From positions 1 to 64,000 of the forward strand of contig USGT01000007.1 of NCBI GenBank assembly GCA_900554335.1: DNA of 64,000 bases, written 5' to 3'. Below, one piece after another: positions 7,433 to 16,712 of this stretch. The notes under the pieces were generated by a model. It was not told the DNA's origin, made no database searches, and was given only the letters and a program-made list of their open reading frames with translations. This stretch comes from an uncultured Oscillospiraceae bacterium (GTDB taxonomy: Bacteria; Bacillota; Clostridia; Oscillospirales; Acutalibacteraceae). Each line of letters begins with the position of its first letter. The first letter of the stretch is position 1. The position numbers and the translations under genes were made by a program.

Positions 7433-8728
7433 ATGAATTTCAGTGTTTTGACTTTTGGTTGCAAAGTGAATAAAGGCGAAAGCGAAAACATAATTTCAAA
7501 CATGATTGAAAAAGGCTTTGAATTCGCAGGAAGCAAAAGCACTTCAGCGCCTGACATTGTGATAATAAATTCTTGCACCGTTACCGCTGAAAGCGACCGC
7601 AAGCTGCGCCAGTGCATTCACAGAGTTAAAAAAGAAAACGAAAATTCCGTGGTTGTTTTGACGGGTTGCATGCCGCAAGCCTTCCCGCAGGCCGCTAAAG
7701 AGCTCCAGGACGTTGACATCGTGATTGGAAACGAAAGAAAAGCCGAAATTCCTAATTTTATTGAGAAATATCTTGAAAGTAAAACGAAAATCTTCGAAGT
7801 GAGCGAAATAAGAAAAGTGACGGAGTTTAAAGAAACCGCTAAAAATTCAAGCAAAGAAAAATTCCGTGCATTTCTTAAAATTGAAGATGGCTGCGACAGG
7901 TTTTGTTCTTACTGCATAATTCCTTACGCAAGGGGAAGAGTGAGGTCAAAGCCGCTTGATGAAATCGAAAGAGACGTGAAAAACCTTTGCGAAAAAGGCT
8001 ACGAAGAAATCGTTTTAACCGGAATAAATCTTTCTTCTTATGGAAAAGATTTAAATTGTAGCCTTGAAGATGCCACGCAGAGAATTTGCAGCATAGAAGG
8101 AGTTAAAAGGCTTCGCCTTGGTTCGCTTGAACCCGACCTTATAACCGAAAAGCTCATTGATAGCCTAGCAAAAGAAAAGAAGTTTTGCCCGCAGTTTCAT
8201 CTTTCTTTGCAAAGCGGAAGCGATAAAATCCTTGAAAAAATGAGAAGAAAATATAATAAGCAGCAATACCTAGATGTCGTTAAATTAATTAAAAGCAAGA
8301 TTCCTTTGGCAACTTTCACGACAGACATTATGGTTGGGTTTGCCGGCGAAACGGAAGAGGACTTTAACGAGTCGCTTGACATCATTTCTCAAGTTGGGTT
8401 TCTTAAGGTTCATGTCTTCCCTTATTCGATAAGACCAGGCACTATGGCTGCGAATTTTGAGGGCCAAATAAGCAGGGCTACGAAAACGAAGAGAGTTCAA
8501 AAAATGATTGACACTTCGCAGAAAATAAGTAGAATTGTTATCGAGAGTTTTCTTGACCTTAAGCTTGAAGTTTTGTATGAAAGCAGTGCGGGAGATGGCT
8601 TTTACAGAGGTTACACGAAGAATTACATTCCCGTTAAAACCAAAAGCGCCGAGAACATTTGCGGCAAGATTTTAGAAACCTCTCTTATTTCAATTAACGA
8701 AGATTTTTGCGAAGGAAAATTAGTTTAA
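7433..8728 (+). CDS. mtaB: tRNA t6A37 methylthiotransferase MtaB
   Basis: The 431-residue radical-SAM enzyme converts t6A at position 37 of ANN-decoding tRNAs to ms2t6A. The N-terminal UPF0004 domain has the three family cysteines (FGCKVNKGES, NSCTVTAESD, TGCMPQAFP). The radical-SAM cluster motif is CDRFCSYCIIPYARG near 150-165. A C-terminal TRAM-like segment (LKLEVLYESSAGDGFYRGYT) ends the protein. The ATG at 7433 with AAGGAG ten bases upstream is the start; the frame stays open upstream through the tRNA-Val gene, which is not coding. It begins a run mtaB-trxA-trxB with gaps of 15-16 bp. Confidence 0.94.
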   Translation: MNFSVLTFGCKVNKGESENIISNMIEKGFEFAGSKSTSAPDIVIINSCTVTAESDRKLRQCIHRVKKENENSVVVLTGCMPQAFPQAAKELQDVDIVIGNERKAEIPNFIEKYLESKTKIFEVSEIRKVTEFKETAKNSSKEKFRAFLKIEDGCDRFCSYCIIPYARGRVRSKPLDEIERDVKNLCEKGYEEIVLTGINLSSYGKDLNCSLEDATQRICSIEGVKRLRLGSLEPDLITEKLIDSLAKEKKFCPQFHLSLQSGSDKILEKMRRKYNKQQYLDVVKLIKSKIPLATFTTDIMVGFAGETEEDFNESLDIISQVGFLKVHVFPYSIRPGTMAANFEGQISRATKTKRVQKMIDTSQKISRIVIESFLDLKLEVLYESSAGDGFYRGYTKNYIPVKTKSAENICGKILETSLISINEDFCEGKLV

Positions 8729-8743
8729 AGGAGAGATGTTAAA

Positions 8744-9076
8744 ATGGAAAAAAATTTGCTTGAAGTAACGAACCCGGAATCGGAAATTGAAAACTCAGAA
8801 ATGCCGGTTTTAGCTGATTTTTTCGCAACTTGGTGCGGCCCATGCAAGATGATTGCTCCTATAATTGAAAGCATTAGCAAAAAATATGAAGGCGAAATTA
8901 AAGTAATTAAAATCGACGTTGACAAACACAAAGACTTAGCGGAAAAATACGAGATTATGTCTATTCCATCGATTCTTTTCTTTTTAAATGGCAAGCTCGT
9001 TAGAAAAGAAGTTGGGTTTAAATCCGAAAGAGAAATTTGCGACATAATAAATTCGGAGCTTATTTTAAAAAAATAG
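8744..9076 (+). CDS. trxA: thioredoxin
   Basis: The 110-residue thioredoxin has the classical active site WCGPCK (C31, C34) and the cis-proline loop SIPSILFF near 75. The length is normal for a cytoplasmic thioredoxin and there is no signal peptide. It reduces protein disulfides and is itself reduced by the reductase encoded 16 bp downstream. The start is an ATG with AAAGGAG 13 bases upstream. Confidence 0.97.
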   Translation: MEKNLLEVTNPESEIENSEMPVLADFFATWCGPCKMIAPIIESISKKYEGEIKVIKIDVDKHKDLAEKYEIMSIPSILFFLNGKLVRKEVGFKSEREICDIINSELILKK

Positions 9077-9092
9077 CAAAGGAAGAAAAATT

Positions 9093-10001
9093 GTGACAGA
9101 CTTAGTAATAATAGGCGGTGGCCCTGCAGGCCTTACGGCTGCGATTTATGCATCAAGAGCGGGGCTTAGCGTAACAGTTTGCGAAAAAAATATTTACGGC
9201 GGGCAGACTTCGATAATCGATAAAATTGAAAATTACCCAGGGTTTAAAAAAATAAACGGCATGGAACTTGCGAGCCAAATGTATGCTCAGGCGGAAGATT
9301 TGGGCGTAAACTTTATTTTCGATGAAGTGGTTAAAGCCGAGCTTGAAGGAATCGAGAAGACAATAACCCTTAAAAGCGGCGAAGAAATTAAGTGCAAAAC
9401 CGTTATAATTGCAAACGGGCTTAAAAGAAGAACGCTTGGCTGCAAAGGCGAAAGTGAATTTTTGGGCAAAGGCGTTTCATATTGCGCAACTTGCGACGGC
9501 TCGTTTTTTAAATCGAAAAAAGTTTTAATAATCGGCGGAGGCAACACTGCGCTTCAGGACGCTCTTTACCTTTCAAACATTTGCTCGCAGGTTTATGTTA
9601 TTGTTAGGAAAAATAAATTAAGAGGCCAGGACTTCCTTTTCAAAGCGGTTCAAAAACGCCCGAACATTGAAATTAAATTCGAAAGCAAAGTTAAAGAAAT
9701 TAAAGGCGAAAAGTTTGTTACCAGCGCAGTGATTGAGAGCAAAGAAAACGGCGAATACGAAATGCCTGTTGACGGAGTTTTCATTGCAATTGGCTACGAC
9801 CCTGATTGCGACATTTACAAAGGCCAGATAGAAATGGACGAAAACGGATATTTCAAAGCCACGGAGGATTGCGAAACGAACCTTGATGGAGTTTTCGTTG
9901 CGGGCGACTGCAGGAATAAGCCTTTAAGGCAGATTGTTACTGCTACGGCGGATGGAGCGGTTTGCGGAAATAAAGCGGCCGAGTATTTGCTCAGCAGATA
10001 A
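9093..10001 (+). CDS. trxB: thioredoxin-disulfide reductase
   Basis: The 302-residue FAD/NADPH flavoprotein has the FAD motif GGGPAGLTAAIYASRAG at the N-terminus, the redox-active CATC at 131-134, a second Rossmann motif IIGGGNTALQDAL for NADPH and the C-terminal FVAGDCR FAD-binding motif. It passes electrons from NADPH to the adjacent thioredoxin. The start is GTG at 9093, with AAAGGAAG 9 bases upstream; no ATG lies nearby. Confidence 0.96.
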   Translation: MTDLVIIGGGPAGLTAAIYASRAGLSVTVCEKNIYGGQTSIIDKIENYPGFKKINGMELASQMYAQAEDLGVNFIFDEVVKAELEGIEKTITLKSGEEIKCKTVIIANGLKRRTLGCKGESEFLGKGVSYCATCDGSFFKSKKVLIIGGGNTALQDALYLSNICSQVYVIVRKNKLRGQDFLFKAVQKRPNIEIKFESKVKEIKGEKFVTSAVIESKENGEYEMPVDGVFIAIGYDPDCDIYKGQIEMDENGYFKATEDCETNLDGVFVAGDCRNKPLRQIVTATADGAVCGNKAAEYLLSR

Positions 10002-10021
10002 ATTTTTAAGGAAGGATGCTA

Positions 10022-10486
10022 ATGGAAGACGAAACTAAATGGTATGAAAAAGAATATATTTCTTTAATTTGCTTTGCTTCGGTTGTTTTTATTCCCGTTG
10101 GAGCGGTTTTGCTCTGGAAATTCGGCAAGCAAAGCACCAAGGTCAAGTCTTTCGTGGCGGCTGTTTCGCTTGTTTCTTTTGCTGCGATTTCTTTTTTGGT
10201 TTACAAGAATTTTTCGCCCAGACCACTTGAACCTGCGGTTAAAACCGTGGTTGAAGTCCCGGAGAAAAAGCCCTCTTCTAAAAGCGAAAGTAAGAAAGAA
10301 GAGAGCAAAACTGAAAGCAAAAAATCAGAAAAAACTGAAAAAGATAAACCAAAAGTAGTTTACATAACAAAAAACGGAAAGAAATACCATTATTCTAAAT
10401 CTTGCGGGAAAGGAAACTACAAAGCCGTGAGCCTTAGCGAAGCTGTGAAAAAAGGCTACGAACCCTGCAAGAAATGCGCAAAATAA
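10022..10486 (+). CDS. membrane protein with C-terminal Cys-pair domain
   Basis: The protein has about 154 residues. Two hydrophobic segments near 10-28 and 40-58 are followed by a long Lys/Glu/Ser-rich linker (about 75-110) and a C-terminal domain with YITKNGKKYHYSKSCGKG and YEPCKKCAK. This tail, one Cys after the YITKxGKKYH stretch and a final CxxC, is common at the ends of Firmicute nucleases and surface proteins and may bind a metal. The ATG at 10022 is preferred because GGAAGG sits six bases before it; the ATG at 10016 touches that site. It lies between trxB and glnN with short gaps. The function is unknown. Confidence 0.75.
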   Translation: MEDETKWYEKEYISLICFASVVFIPVGAVLLWKFGKQSTKVKSFVAAVSLVSFAAISFLVYKNFSPRPLEPAVKTVVEVPEKKPSSKSESKKEESKTESKKSEKTEKDKPKVVYITKNGKKYHYSKSCGKGNYKAVSLSEAVKKGYEPCKKCAK

Positions 10487-10522
10487 AAAATTAAATGTTC
10501 TAAAAAAGATTGGAGTAATTTT

Positions 10523-12604
10523 ATGATAAATATACCCGAAGTGTTTGGCAGCATGGTGTTCAATGATGACGTGATGAAAAAAAGGCTTCCTCCAAACATT
10601 TATGAAAGCCTTAAAAAGTCTATTGATGAAAATTCCTCGGTGGATGAAGCAGCTGGCGAAATAGTTGCGCAAGTTATGAAAGATTGGGCACTTGAAAAAG
10701 GCGCCACTCACTTCACGCACTGGTTCCAGCCTCTTACTGAAATAACGGCTGAAAAGCACAACAGCTTCTTGGATTTCACGCCTGACGGAAGCGTTAAAAT
10801 GAACTTTTCGGTGAAAGAGCTCATCAAAGGCGAATCAGACGCTTCAAGCTTCCCTTCAGGCGGCCTTAGAGCTACTTTCGAAGCAAGAGGCTACACCTCC
10901 TGGGACCCGACTTCATATGCTTTCGTTAAAAATGGCTCGCTTTATATTCCAACGTTCTTCTGCTCTTACAGCGGAGAAGTTCTTGACGAAAAGACCCCAC
11001 TTTTGAAATCAATCTATGCGCTTAACAAACAATCTCTTAGAATTCTTAGAATCCTTGGAAATGATAAAATTAAAAAAGTTATTCCAACCATGGGCGCAGA
11101 GCAGGAATACTTCCTTATTGACAGAGATATTTATAACAAAAGAAAAGACATGATCTTCTGCGGCAGGACCCTTTTCGGTGCTGCACCGGTTAAAGCTCAA
11201 GATCTTTCTGACCATTACTTTGCGGCTTTGAAACCAAGGGTTATGTATTTCATGCAAGACCTCGACAGGGAACTTTGGAAGCTTGGCATTCCTTCGAAAA
11301 CCAAACACAACGAAGTTGCTCCGGCTCAGCATGAAGTGGCTCAAATTCATTCTTATTCAAACCTCGCAACTGACCAAAACCACCTTATAATGGAAATGCT
11401 CAAAGTTATTGCCGAGCGCCATAATCTTGTTTGCTTGCTGCACGAAAAGCCTTTCAAAGGAGTAAACGGTAGCGGTAAGCACAACAACTGGTCGCTTTCT
11501 TCTGACACTGGCGTTAATCTTCTCGAGCCGGGTAATTCCCCGCAAGATAACGTTCAGTTCTTGATTTTCCTTTGTGCGATGATCAAAGCAGTTGACGAAT
11601 ATTCCGACTTGCTTAGAATTTCAATTTCTTCTTACAGCAATGATTTCAGGCTCGGCGGAGCAGAAGCACCTCCAGCGATAGTTTCGATTTATCTTGGCCA
11701 AGAAATTATGTCTATTTTGGAAGCAATTGAACGCGGCGAAATTTACACCAGGCAAAGAAGAAACTTCGAAATCGGGCTTAATGTTATTCCGTCCTTCCCG
11801 TGCGACACTTCCGACCGCAACAGAACTTCGCCTTTTGCATTTACCGGAAACAAATTTGAATTTAGAATGGTTGGTTCGAGCCAGTCTATCGCTTCGCCAA
11901 ACATGATTCTAAACACCATTGCGGCTCAAGCTTTGAAAGAGTTTGCGGATGAACTCGAAAACTTTGCCGAACCTTCAAAACATTTGAACGAGCTTCTTGT
12001 GAAGACGATTAAAAAGCACAAGAAGGTTATCTTCAACGGTAACAGCTACTCAGACGACTGGGTTAAAGAAGCCGAAAAAAGAGGCCTTTATAATTTCAAA
12101 ACTTCGGTTGATGCCCTTGAGCATTCGCTTGATGAGAAAAACATTAGGCTTTTTGAAACTCACGGCGTTCTTTCGAGAAGAGAGCTTAGCTCCAGGTATG
12201 AAATTCATTTGGAAAATTACTGCAAAATGGTTCACATCGAAGCAAAAACCCTTGCGAGCATGGTTAAAAACGAAATTTTACCTGCAACGAGTAAATACAC
12301 GAAAATTCTGTGCGACACAGTAATCAGCAAGCAAAATCTTTCTTGCGAGTGCTTTGCTGAAAAAGAAACTTTGAAATATCTTTCGGAGCTTTCCGACAAG
12401 CTTTACAAAGGCCTTAATACTTTAATCACAGTCAACGACGAAGCCAACAAAACAGAGGACGCCATCAAACGTGCTCATAAATTCAAAGAAGAAGTTCTTT
12501 TGGCGATGGATGAAGTAAGGGAAAGCATTGATAAAATTGAAGAAAACATCCCGAAAGAATACTGGCCATACCCAACTTACGAAGATATTCTCTTCAGCGT
12601 TTAG
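10523..12604 (+). CDS. glnN: type III glutamine synthetase
   Basis: At 693 residues this is the large GSIII form and not the ~450-residue GSI. It makes glutamine from glutamate, ammonia and ATP in the cytoplasm. Family signatures include the N-terminal FGSMVFNDDVMKKRLP, the region THFTHWFQPLT, metal-binding GAEQEYFLID, the histidine/ATP segment NEVAPAQHEVAQIH and GVNGSGKHNNWSLS, and the C-terminal RNRTSPFAFTGNKFE. Family members are usually dodecamers. The ribosome site is TTGGAG ten bases before the ATG. It could be cotranscribed with trxB and the small membrane gene; a separate promoter for greA follows it. Confidence 0.97.
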   Translation: MINIPEVFGSMVFNDDVMKKRLPPNIYESLKKSIDENSSVDEAAGEIVAQVMKDWALEKGATHFTHWFQPLTEITAEKHNSFLDFTPDGSVKMNFSVKELIKGESDASSFPSGGLRATFEARGYTSWDPTSYAFVKNGSLYIPTFFCSYSGEVLDEKTPLLKSIYALNKQSLRILRILGNDKIKKVIPTMGAEQEYFLIDRDIYNKRKDMIFCGRTLFGAAPVKAQDLSDHYFAALKPRVMYFMQDLDRELWKLGIPSKTKHNEVAPAQHEVAQIHSYSNLATDQNHLIMEMLKVIAERHNLVCLLHEKPFKGVNGSGKHNNWSLSSDTGVNLLEPGNSPQDNVQFLIFLCAMIKAVDEYSDLLRISISSYSNDFRLGGAEAPPAIVSIYLGQEIMSILEAIERGEIYTRQRRNFEIGLNVIPSFPCDTSDRNRTSPFAFTGNKFEFRMVGSSQSIASPNMILNTIAAQALKEFADELENFAEPSKHLNELLVKTIKKHKKVIFNGNSYSDDWVKEAEKRGLYNFKTSVDALEHSLDEKNIRLFETHGVLSRRELSSRYEIHLENYCKMVHIEAKTLASMVKNEILPATSKYTKILCDTVISKQNLSCECFAEKETLKYLSELSDKLYKGLNTLITVNDEANKTEDAIKRAHKFKEEVLLAMDEVRESIDKIEENIPKEYWPYPTYEDILFSV

Positions 12605-12616
12605 CTTAATTTTAGC

Positions 12617-12646
12617 TTGACATTGATTTGCCGAAGTTAATATAAT
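12617..12646 (+). promoter_or_regulatory. promoter of greA-lysS
   Basis: TTGACA (12617-12622) and TATAAT (12641-12646) are both perfect and 18 bases apart, about 40 bp before greA. Confidence 0.8.
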
Positions 12647-12683
12647 TAAACCATAGCAAATATGAAAATTTGGAGTGATATAA

Positions 12684-13157
12684 ATGTCTAAACAGGTAAT
12701 CTTAACCGAAGAAGGTCTTAGAAACCTTGAAAACGAACTTGAAAATTTGAAAACCGTTAAAAGAAAAGAAGTAGCGGAGAAAATAAAGGTTGCGCTTTCA
12801 TTTGGCGACCTTTCTGAAAACAGCGAATACGACGAAGCTAAAAACGAGCAAGCAATCATAGAAGCAAGGATTTTGGAAATTGAATCTATGCTTAAAGACG
12901 TTAAAATCATCGATGAGCATGAACTCAGCACTGAGCTCGTTAACGTTGGTTCGAAAGTTAAAGTCGAAGATATGGAATACAGCGAAGTTATTGACTATAA
13001 AATCGTTGGTCCAAGCGAAGCAGACCCGAGAGAAGGCAAGATTTCAGATGAATCTCCTGTTGGAGCGGCTTTAATCGGCCACGAAGCTGGAGAAATCGTT
13101 AAAGTTGAAACTCCTGGTGGAATTTGCACATATAAAATAATTGAAATTTACAAGTAA
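12684..13157 (+). CDS. greA: transcription elongation factor GreA
   Basis: The 157-residue protein has the two GreA parts. An N-terminal coiled coil (residues about 5-75) carries the acidic tip motif SFGDLSENSEYDEAK, which acts in the RNA polymerase secondary channel. The C-terminal FKBP-like domain contains ISDESPVGAALIGHEAGE. It stimulates cleavage of backtracked transcripts. The promoter directly upstream is near consensus, and lysS follows after 21 bp, so the two form one unit. Confidence 0.96.
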   Translation: MSKQVILTEEGLRNLENELENLKTVKRKEVAEKIKVALSFGDLSENSEYDEAKNEQAIIEARILEIESMLKDVKIIDEHELSTELVNVGSKVKVEDMEYSEVIDYKIVGPSEADPREGKISDESPVGAALIGHEAGEIVKVETPGGICTYKIIEIYK

Positions 13158-13178
13158 TTTTTTAAAAGGGATGATAAA

Positions 13179-14696
13179 ATGAGCGAAGATATAAACGTTC
13201 AAAACGGAAATAATGAAGAGTCCGGCAGCGAAGTTTTTAAAATAAGAAGAGAAAAATTTAAGACTTTGAAAGAAAGCGGCAGAAATCCTTTTGACAAAAC
13301 CACTTTCGCTTGCGACGTTCTTTCGAAAGATATTATAGAAAATTTTGAAAATTTTGACGGCAAAGACGTTTGCATAGCTGGAAGAATAATGAGCCACAGA
13401 GATATGGGCAAGGCTTCTTTCATGGATATTGCCGACGGTAGCGGTAAAATTCAAATTTACTTTAATATTAACGGCCTTGGCGAAGAAAAATACAAAGAAA
13501 TTATTTCTCTTTGGGATATTGGCGACATCGTTGGAATCAAGGGCTATGTTTTTAAAACCAGAAGAGGCGAAATTTCGATTCATGTTACTGACATGGAGCT
13601 TCTTTCGAAATCTTTCTTGCCGCTTCCTGAGAAATTCCACGGCCTTAAAGACACCGACACGAGATATCGCCAAAGATACCTTGATTTGATTTCTTCCCCG
13701 GAAGTTAAAGAAACTTTCGTGAACCGCAGCCTTATAATCAGGGCTATAAGAAATTTTTTGGATTCCAAAGGCTTTATCGAAGTTGAGACCCCGGTTCTAA
13801 ACGTTATTCCTGGCGGGGCAGCTGCGAAACCTTTCATAACTCACCACAACGCTCTTGACATGGATCTTTACCTTAGAATTGCTCCTGAGCTTTACCTTAA
13901 AAGGCTCATTGTTGGCGGCATGAACAAGGTTTATGAGCTTGGCAGGCTTTTCAGAAATGAAGGAATTTCAACCAAGCATAACCCTGAATTCACAACTATT
14001 GAACTTTATGAAGCCTATTCTGACTATAAAGATATGATGGATTTGGCCGAAGAAATGATTAGAAACTGCGCAAAAGCCATTGGCAAAACTGAAGCGATTG
14101 AATATCAAGGCGAAAAGATTGACATTTTCAAGCCTTTCGAAAGATTAACGATGATCAAGGCAGTTAAAAAATACACCGGAAAAGATTTCGGGGAATTTGC
14201 TTGCGACACTGAAAAAGCAAAAGAAGTGGCTAAAGAACTCGAAGTTGAAATCAAAGAAAGCGACTCATGGGGCGACATTTTAAATAAGGTTTTTGAAGAA
14301 AAAGTCGAAGAAAACTTGCTTCAGCCAACGTTTATTTATGATTATCCTGTTGAGGTTTCGCCGCTTACGAAGAGGAAGAAAGAAACTCCATATTTAGTTG
14401 AGCGCTTTGAGCTTTTCATAACAAGAAGAGAACTCGCAAATGCTTACTCGGAGCTTAACGACCCGATTGACCAGAGAGAAAGATTTGTTCGCCAGATGGA
14501 ACTTCGTGAAAAAGGCGACGAAGAAGCCAACATGATCGACGAAGATTTCATAACTTCGCTTGAATATGCAATGGCTCCTACGGGCGGCCTTGGAATGGGA
14601 ATCGACAGGCTCGTTATGCTTTTGACCGACAGCCCTTCAATAAGAGACGTAATTATTTTCCCAACAATGAAGAAATTACCGGCAGAAAAAGATTAA
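13179..14696 (+). CDS. lysS: lysyl-tRNA synthetase, class II
   Basis: The 505-residue enzyme charges tRNA-Lys. An N-terminal OB-fold anticodon-binding domain (about 60-160, with VCIAGRIMSHRDMGKASFMD) is followed by the class II catalytic core with motif 1 near RNFLDSKGFIEVETPVL, motif 2 FRNEGISTKHNPEFTTIE and motif 3 GLGMGIDRLVMLL. The length is normal. The first ~25 residues are an acidic, polar extension. It is cotranscribed with greA. Confidence 0.97.
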   Translation: MSEDINVQNGNNEESGSEVFKIRREKFKTLKESGRNPFDKTTFACDVLSKDIIENFENFDGKDVCIAGRIMSHRDMGKASFMDIADGSGKIQIYFNINGLGEEKYKEIISLWDIGDIVGIKGYVFKTRRGEISIHVTDMELLSKSFLPLPEKFHGLKDTDTRYRQRYLDLISSPEVKETFVNRSLIIRAIRNFLDSKGFIEVETPVLNVIPGGAAAKPFITHHNALDMDLYLRIAPELYLKRLIVGGMNKVYELGRLFRNEGISTKHNPEFTTIELYEAYSDYKDMMDLAEEMIRNCAKAIGKTEAIEYQGEKIDIFKPFERLTMIKAVKKYTGKDFGEFACDTEKAKEVAKELEVEIKESDSWGDILNKVFEEKVEENLLQPTFIYDYPVEVSPLTKRKKETPYLVERFELFITRRELANAYSELNDPIDQRERFVRQMELREKGDEEANMIDEDFITSLEYAMAPTGGLGMGIDRLVMLLTDSPSIRDVIIFPTMKKLPAEKD

Positions 14697-14774
14697 CTTT
14701 TAGCTACATACGGCTGTATCGTAATTGATATGGCCTTTTTCTGTATTAAAATTTGAAATTAAGGAGAAATAACC

Positions 14775-15713
14775 ATGAAAAACATAACTGTGATGGGCGG
14801 GGGCGTCCTTGGAACGCAAATTGCTTTTCAGGCGGCTTATGCGGGCTTCAATGTTAAAATTTGGCTCAGGAGCGAAAGCAGCATTCAAAGAACTAAACCG
14901 AAACTAGATTTTGTTAAAAAATCTTATGAAGATGCCATAAAATTAATGGCGACTAATGAGGGCAAAAGCGCAGGAAATTGGTGCTTTGGAATTGCAAATT
15001 ACGATGAATTTAATGAAACTACATGCCTAAAAAGAGTAAATGAAGCTTATGAAAATATTGTTTTGGAACTCGACATAAAAAAGGCAACCGAAGATGCTGA
15101 TTTGGTGATTGAATCCATGACCGAAGACTTCAAAGCGAAAAAAGACCTTTACTTGCGATTGGCACCGATTTTGCCTGAAAAAACAATTTTAGTTACTAAT
15201 TCTTCGACGATGCTTCCGAGCAAACTCGCTAAATTTACCGGAAGACCGCAAAAATTTTTAGCGCTTCATTTTGCTAATTCAATATGGAAAAACAACACAG
15301 CTGAAGTTATGAAACATTCAAAAACCAGCGATGAAGCTTTTGAAGACGTCATGAAATTCGCAAAAGAAATAAAAATGATTCCCCTTCCACTTAAAAAAGA
15401 AAAATCAGGATATTTGCTAAATTCAATGCTAATTCCGCTTTTGTTTTCTGGGCTTGATTTGCTTGTTAACGGAATTTCAGACCACGAAAGTATTGACAAA
15501 GCTTGGGTTTTGGGAACGGGTTCACCGAAAGGGCCTTTTCAAATTCTTGACACAGTCGGGCTTAAAACTGCTTATGAAATAGTTAATATGTATGTTAAGA
15601 TTCCTTCATTTTTGGCACCTTACAACTTTAAGGGTATGGCTAAACTTCTTAAAAAATATATTGACGAAGGCAAGCTTGGCAAATCAAGCGGCGAAGGATT
15701 TTATAAATATTAA
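14775..15713 (+). CDS. 3-hydroxyacyl-CoA dehydrogenase family protein
   Basis: The 312-residue NAD-dependent dehydrogenase has the Rossmann motif GGGVLGTQIAFQAAYAG at residues 8-24, a VIESMTEDFKAKKDLY region, the substrate-binding serine in TNSSTMLPS and the C-terminal helical domain (KEKSGYLLNSMLIPLL, LGTGSPKGPFQILDTVGL). Family members oxidise 3-hydroxyacyl-CoA, for example in butyrate formation. The usual catalytic HFFNP is replaced by HFANSIW and an insertion is present near 45-85, so the true substrate may differ from 3-hydroxybutyryl-CoA. No thiolase or crotonase neighbours are present. A terminator follows. Confidence 0.85.
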   Translation: MKNITVMGGGVLGTQIAFQAAYAGFNVKIWLRSESSIQRTKPKLDFVKKSYEDAIKLMATNEGKSAGNWCFGIANYDEFNETTCLKRVNEAYENIVLELDIKKATEDADLVIESMTEDFKAKKDLYLRLAPILPEKTILVTNSSTMLPSKLAKFTGRPQKFLALHFANSIWKNNTAEVMKHSKTSDEAFEDVMKFAKEIKMIPLPLKKEKSGYLLNSMLIPLLFSGLDLLVNGISDHESIDKAWVLGTGSPKGPFQILDTVGLKTAYEIVNMYVKIPSFLAPYNFKGMAKLLKKYIDEGKLGKSSGEGFYKY

Positions 15714-15722
15714 ATTAAACAC

Positions 15723-15760
15723 AAACCATCTGAATTTAATTTCAGGTGGTTTATTTTTTT
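15723..15760 (+). terminator. terminator after the dehydrogenase gene
   Basis: AAACCATCTGA (15723-15733) pairs with TTCAGGTGGTTT (15741-15752), followed by ATTTTTTT. Confidence 0.85.
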
Positions 15761-15969
15761 CAATTTTATTGTGTTAGAAAATATTTTTCTAGCATTTTTT
15801 ATTTTTTTAAATCATGTAAATTTAATTTTTATTAATTGTAAAAAATTTACAAAATTATAAGTAGATTACTGTTAAAGATAATGTTATATATGTATTTAAA
15901 TTTTATTGAAAAAATGATATAATTAGTATTAACATAAATTTTAATAATTTAATTTAAAAAGGTGATTTA

Positions 15970-16710
15970 ATGAAAAAAATTAAAAAAACTATTTCGTTAT
16001 TTTTAACGTTATTGTTAGTGTTTTTTAACCAACCTGTTTTCGCCGGAGGAAAAGACGGAGTCGAAATTTTAAAAGATGGAACCAAACTGACATGGATTCC
16101 AACTGAGAAAATTGAGCAAAAAGCTGAAGAATACACCAAAGAATTGGAAGAAATTAAAAAGAAGGAAATTTCTTCTTCGGCAAGGTTTTTGATAGGTTTT
16201 GCGGCAACGGCAGCAGGAGTTGCATCAATAGTAGGGCTTCAATGTGCGAAAAATAAAACGAGCAATCCAGTGCTTTCGTATTTATGTCTTGGAGCTCAAG
16301 TTTTGTCTGCTGCCGGAATATTAGCCTCTTACATTTGCCCTAAAGTTCATAACCACAATGTTTTTCATGAAATAAAAGGAAATTATGAAAGCACAACGTA
16401 TAGTCCATCATGCTGCTTGCTTGATTATATGTTAAATGGCATTAAGCATAGGGATTTATGTGAAACGAATGGAGGTGCAAAAGAAAAAAGTGAGCGTTTA
16501 AATGGAATTATTGATTACTATAAATTAATTAATGGCGATTACAAAAAAGCTTATAAAAATGGAATTGTAGTCGTTGAAAGGCCTAAGGGTTTTAAAACAA
16601 CACTATTTCATCATGCTTATGGATCAGGTATTTATTCTCAGGAAAAATGGGAACGCAACAGTGATTACTACTATAATGTTTTATTAAAACAGAAAAAAGG
16701 AGTTAAATAA
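15970..16710 (+). CDS. exported membrane-associated hypothetical protein
   Basis: The 246-residue protein starts with a signal peptide (hydrophobic 8-22, cleavage probably after VFA at 25), leaving mature GGKDGVEIL. A Lys/Glu-rich stretch precedes a hydrophobic pair of segments at about 60-82 and 95-118 (GFAATAAGVASIVGLQC; LCLGAQVLSAAGILASYIC). A polar C-terminal domain has a Cys pair (PSCCLLDYML) and many Tyr and Lys residues. I do not recognise the family. The gene downstream starts two bases after this stop and shares the FAGG-DGVE motif at its mature N-terminus, so the two are probably made and act together. Confidence 0.8.
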   Translation: MKKIKKTISLFLTLLLVFFNQPVFAGGKDGVEILKDGTKLTWIPTEKIEQKAEEYTKELEEIKKKEISSSARFLIGFAATAAGVASIVGLQCAKNKTSNPVLSYLCLGAQVLSAAGILASYICPKVHNHNVFHEIKGNYESTTYSPSCCLLDYMLNGIKHRDLCETNGGAKEKSERLNGIIDYYKLINGDYKKAYKNGIVVVERPKGFKTTLFHHAYGSGIYSQEKWERNSDYYYNVLLKQKKGVK

Positions 16711-16712
16711 CA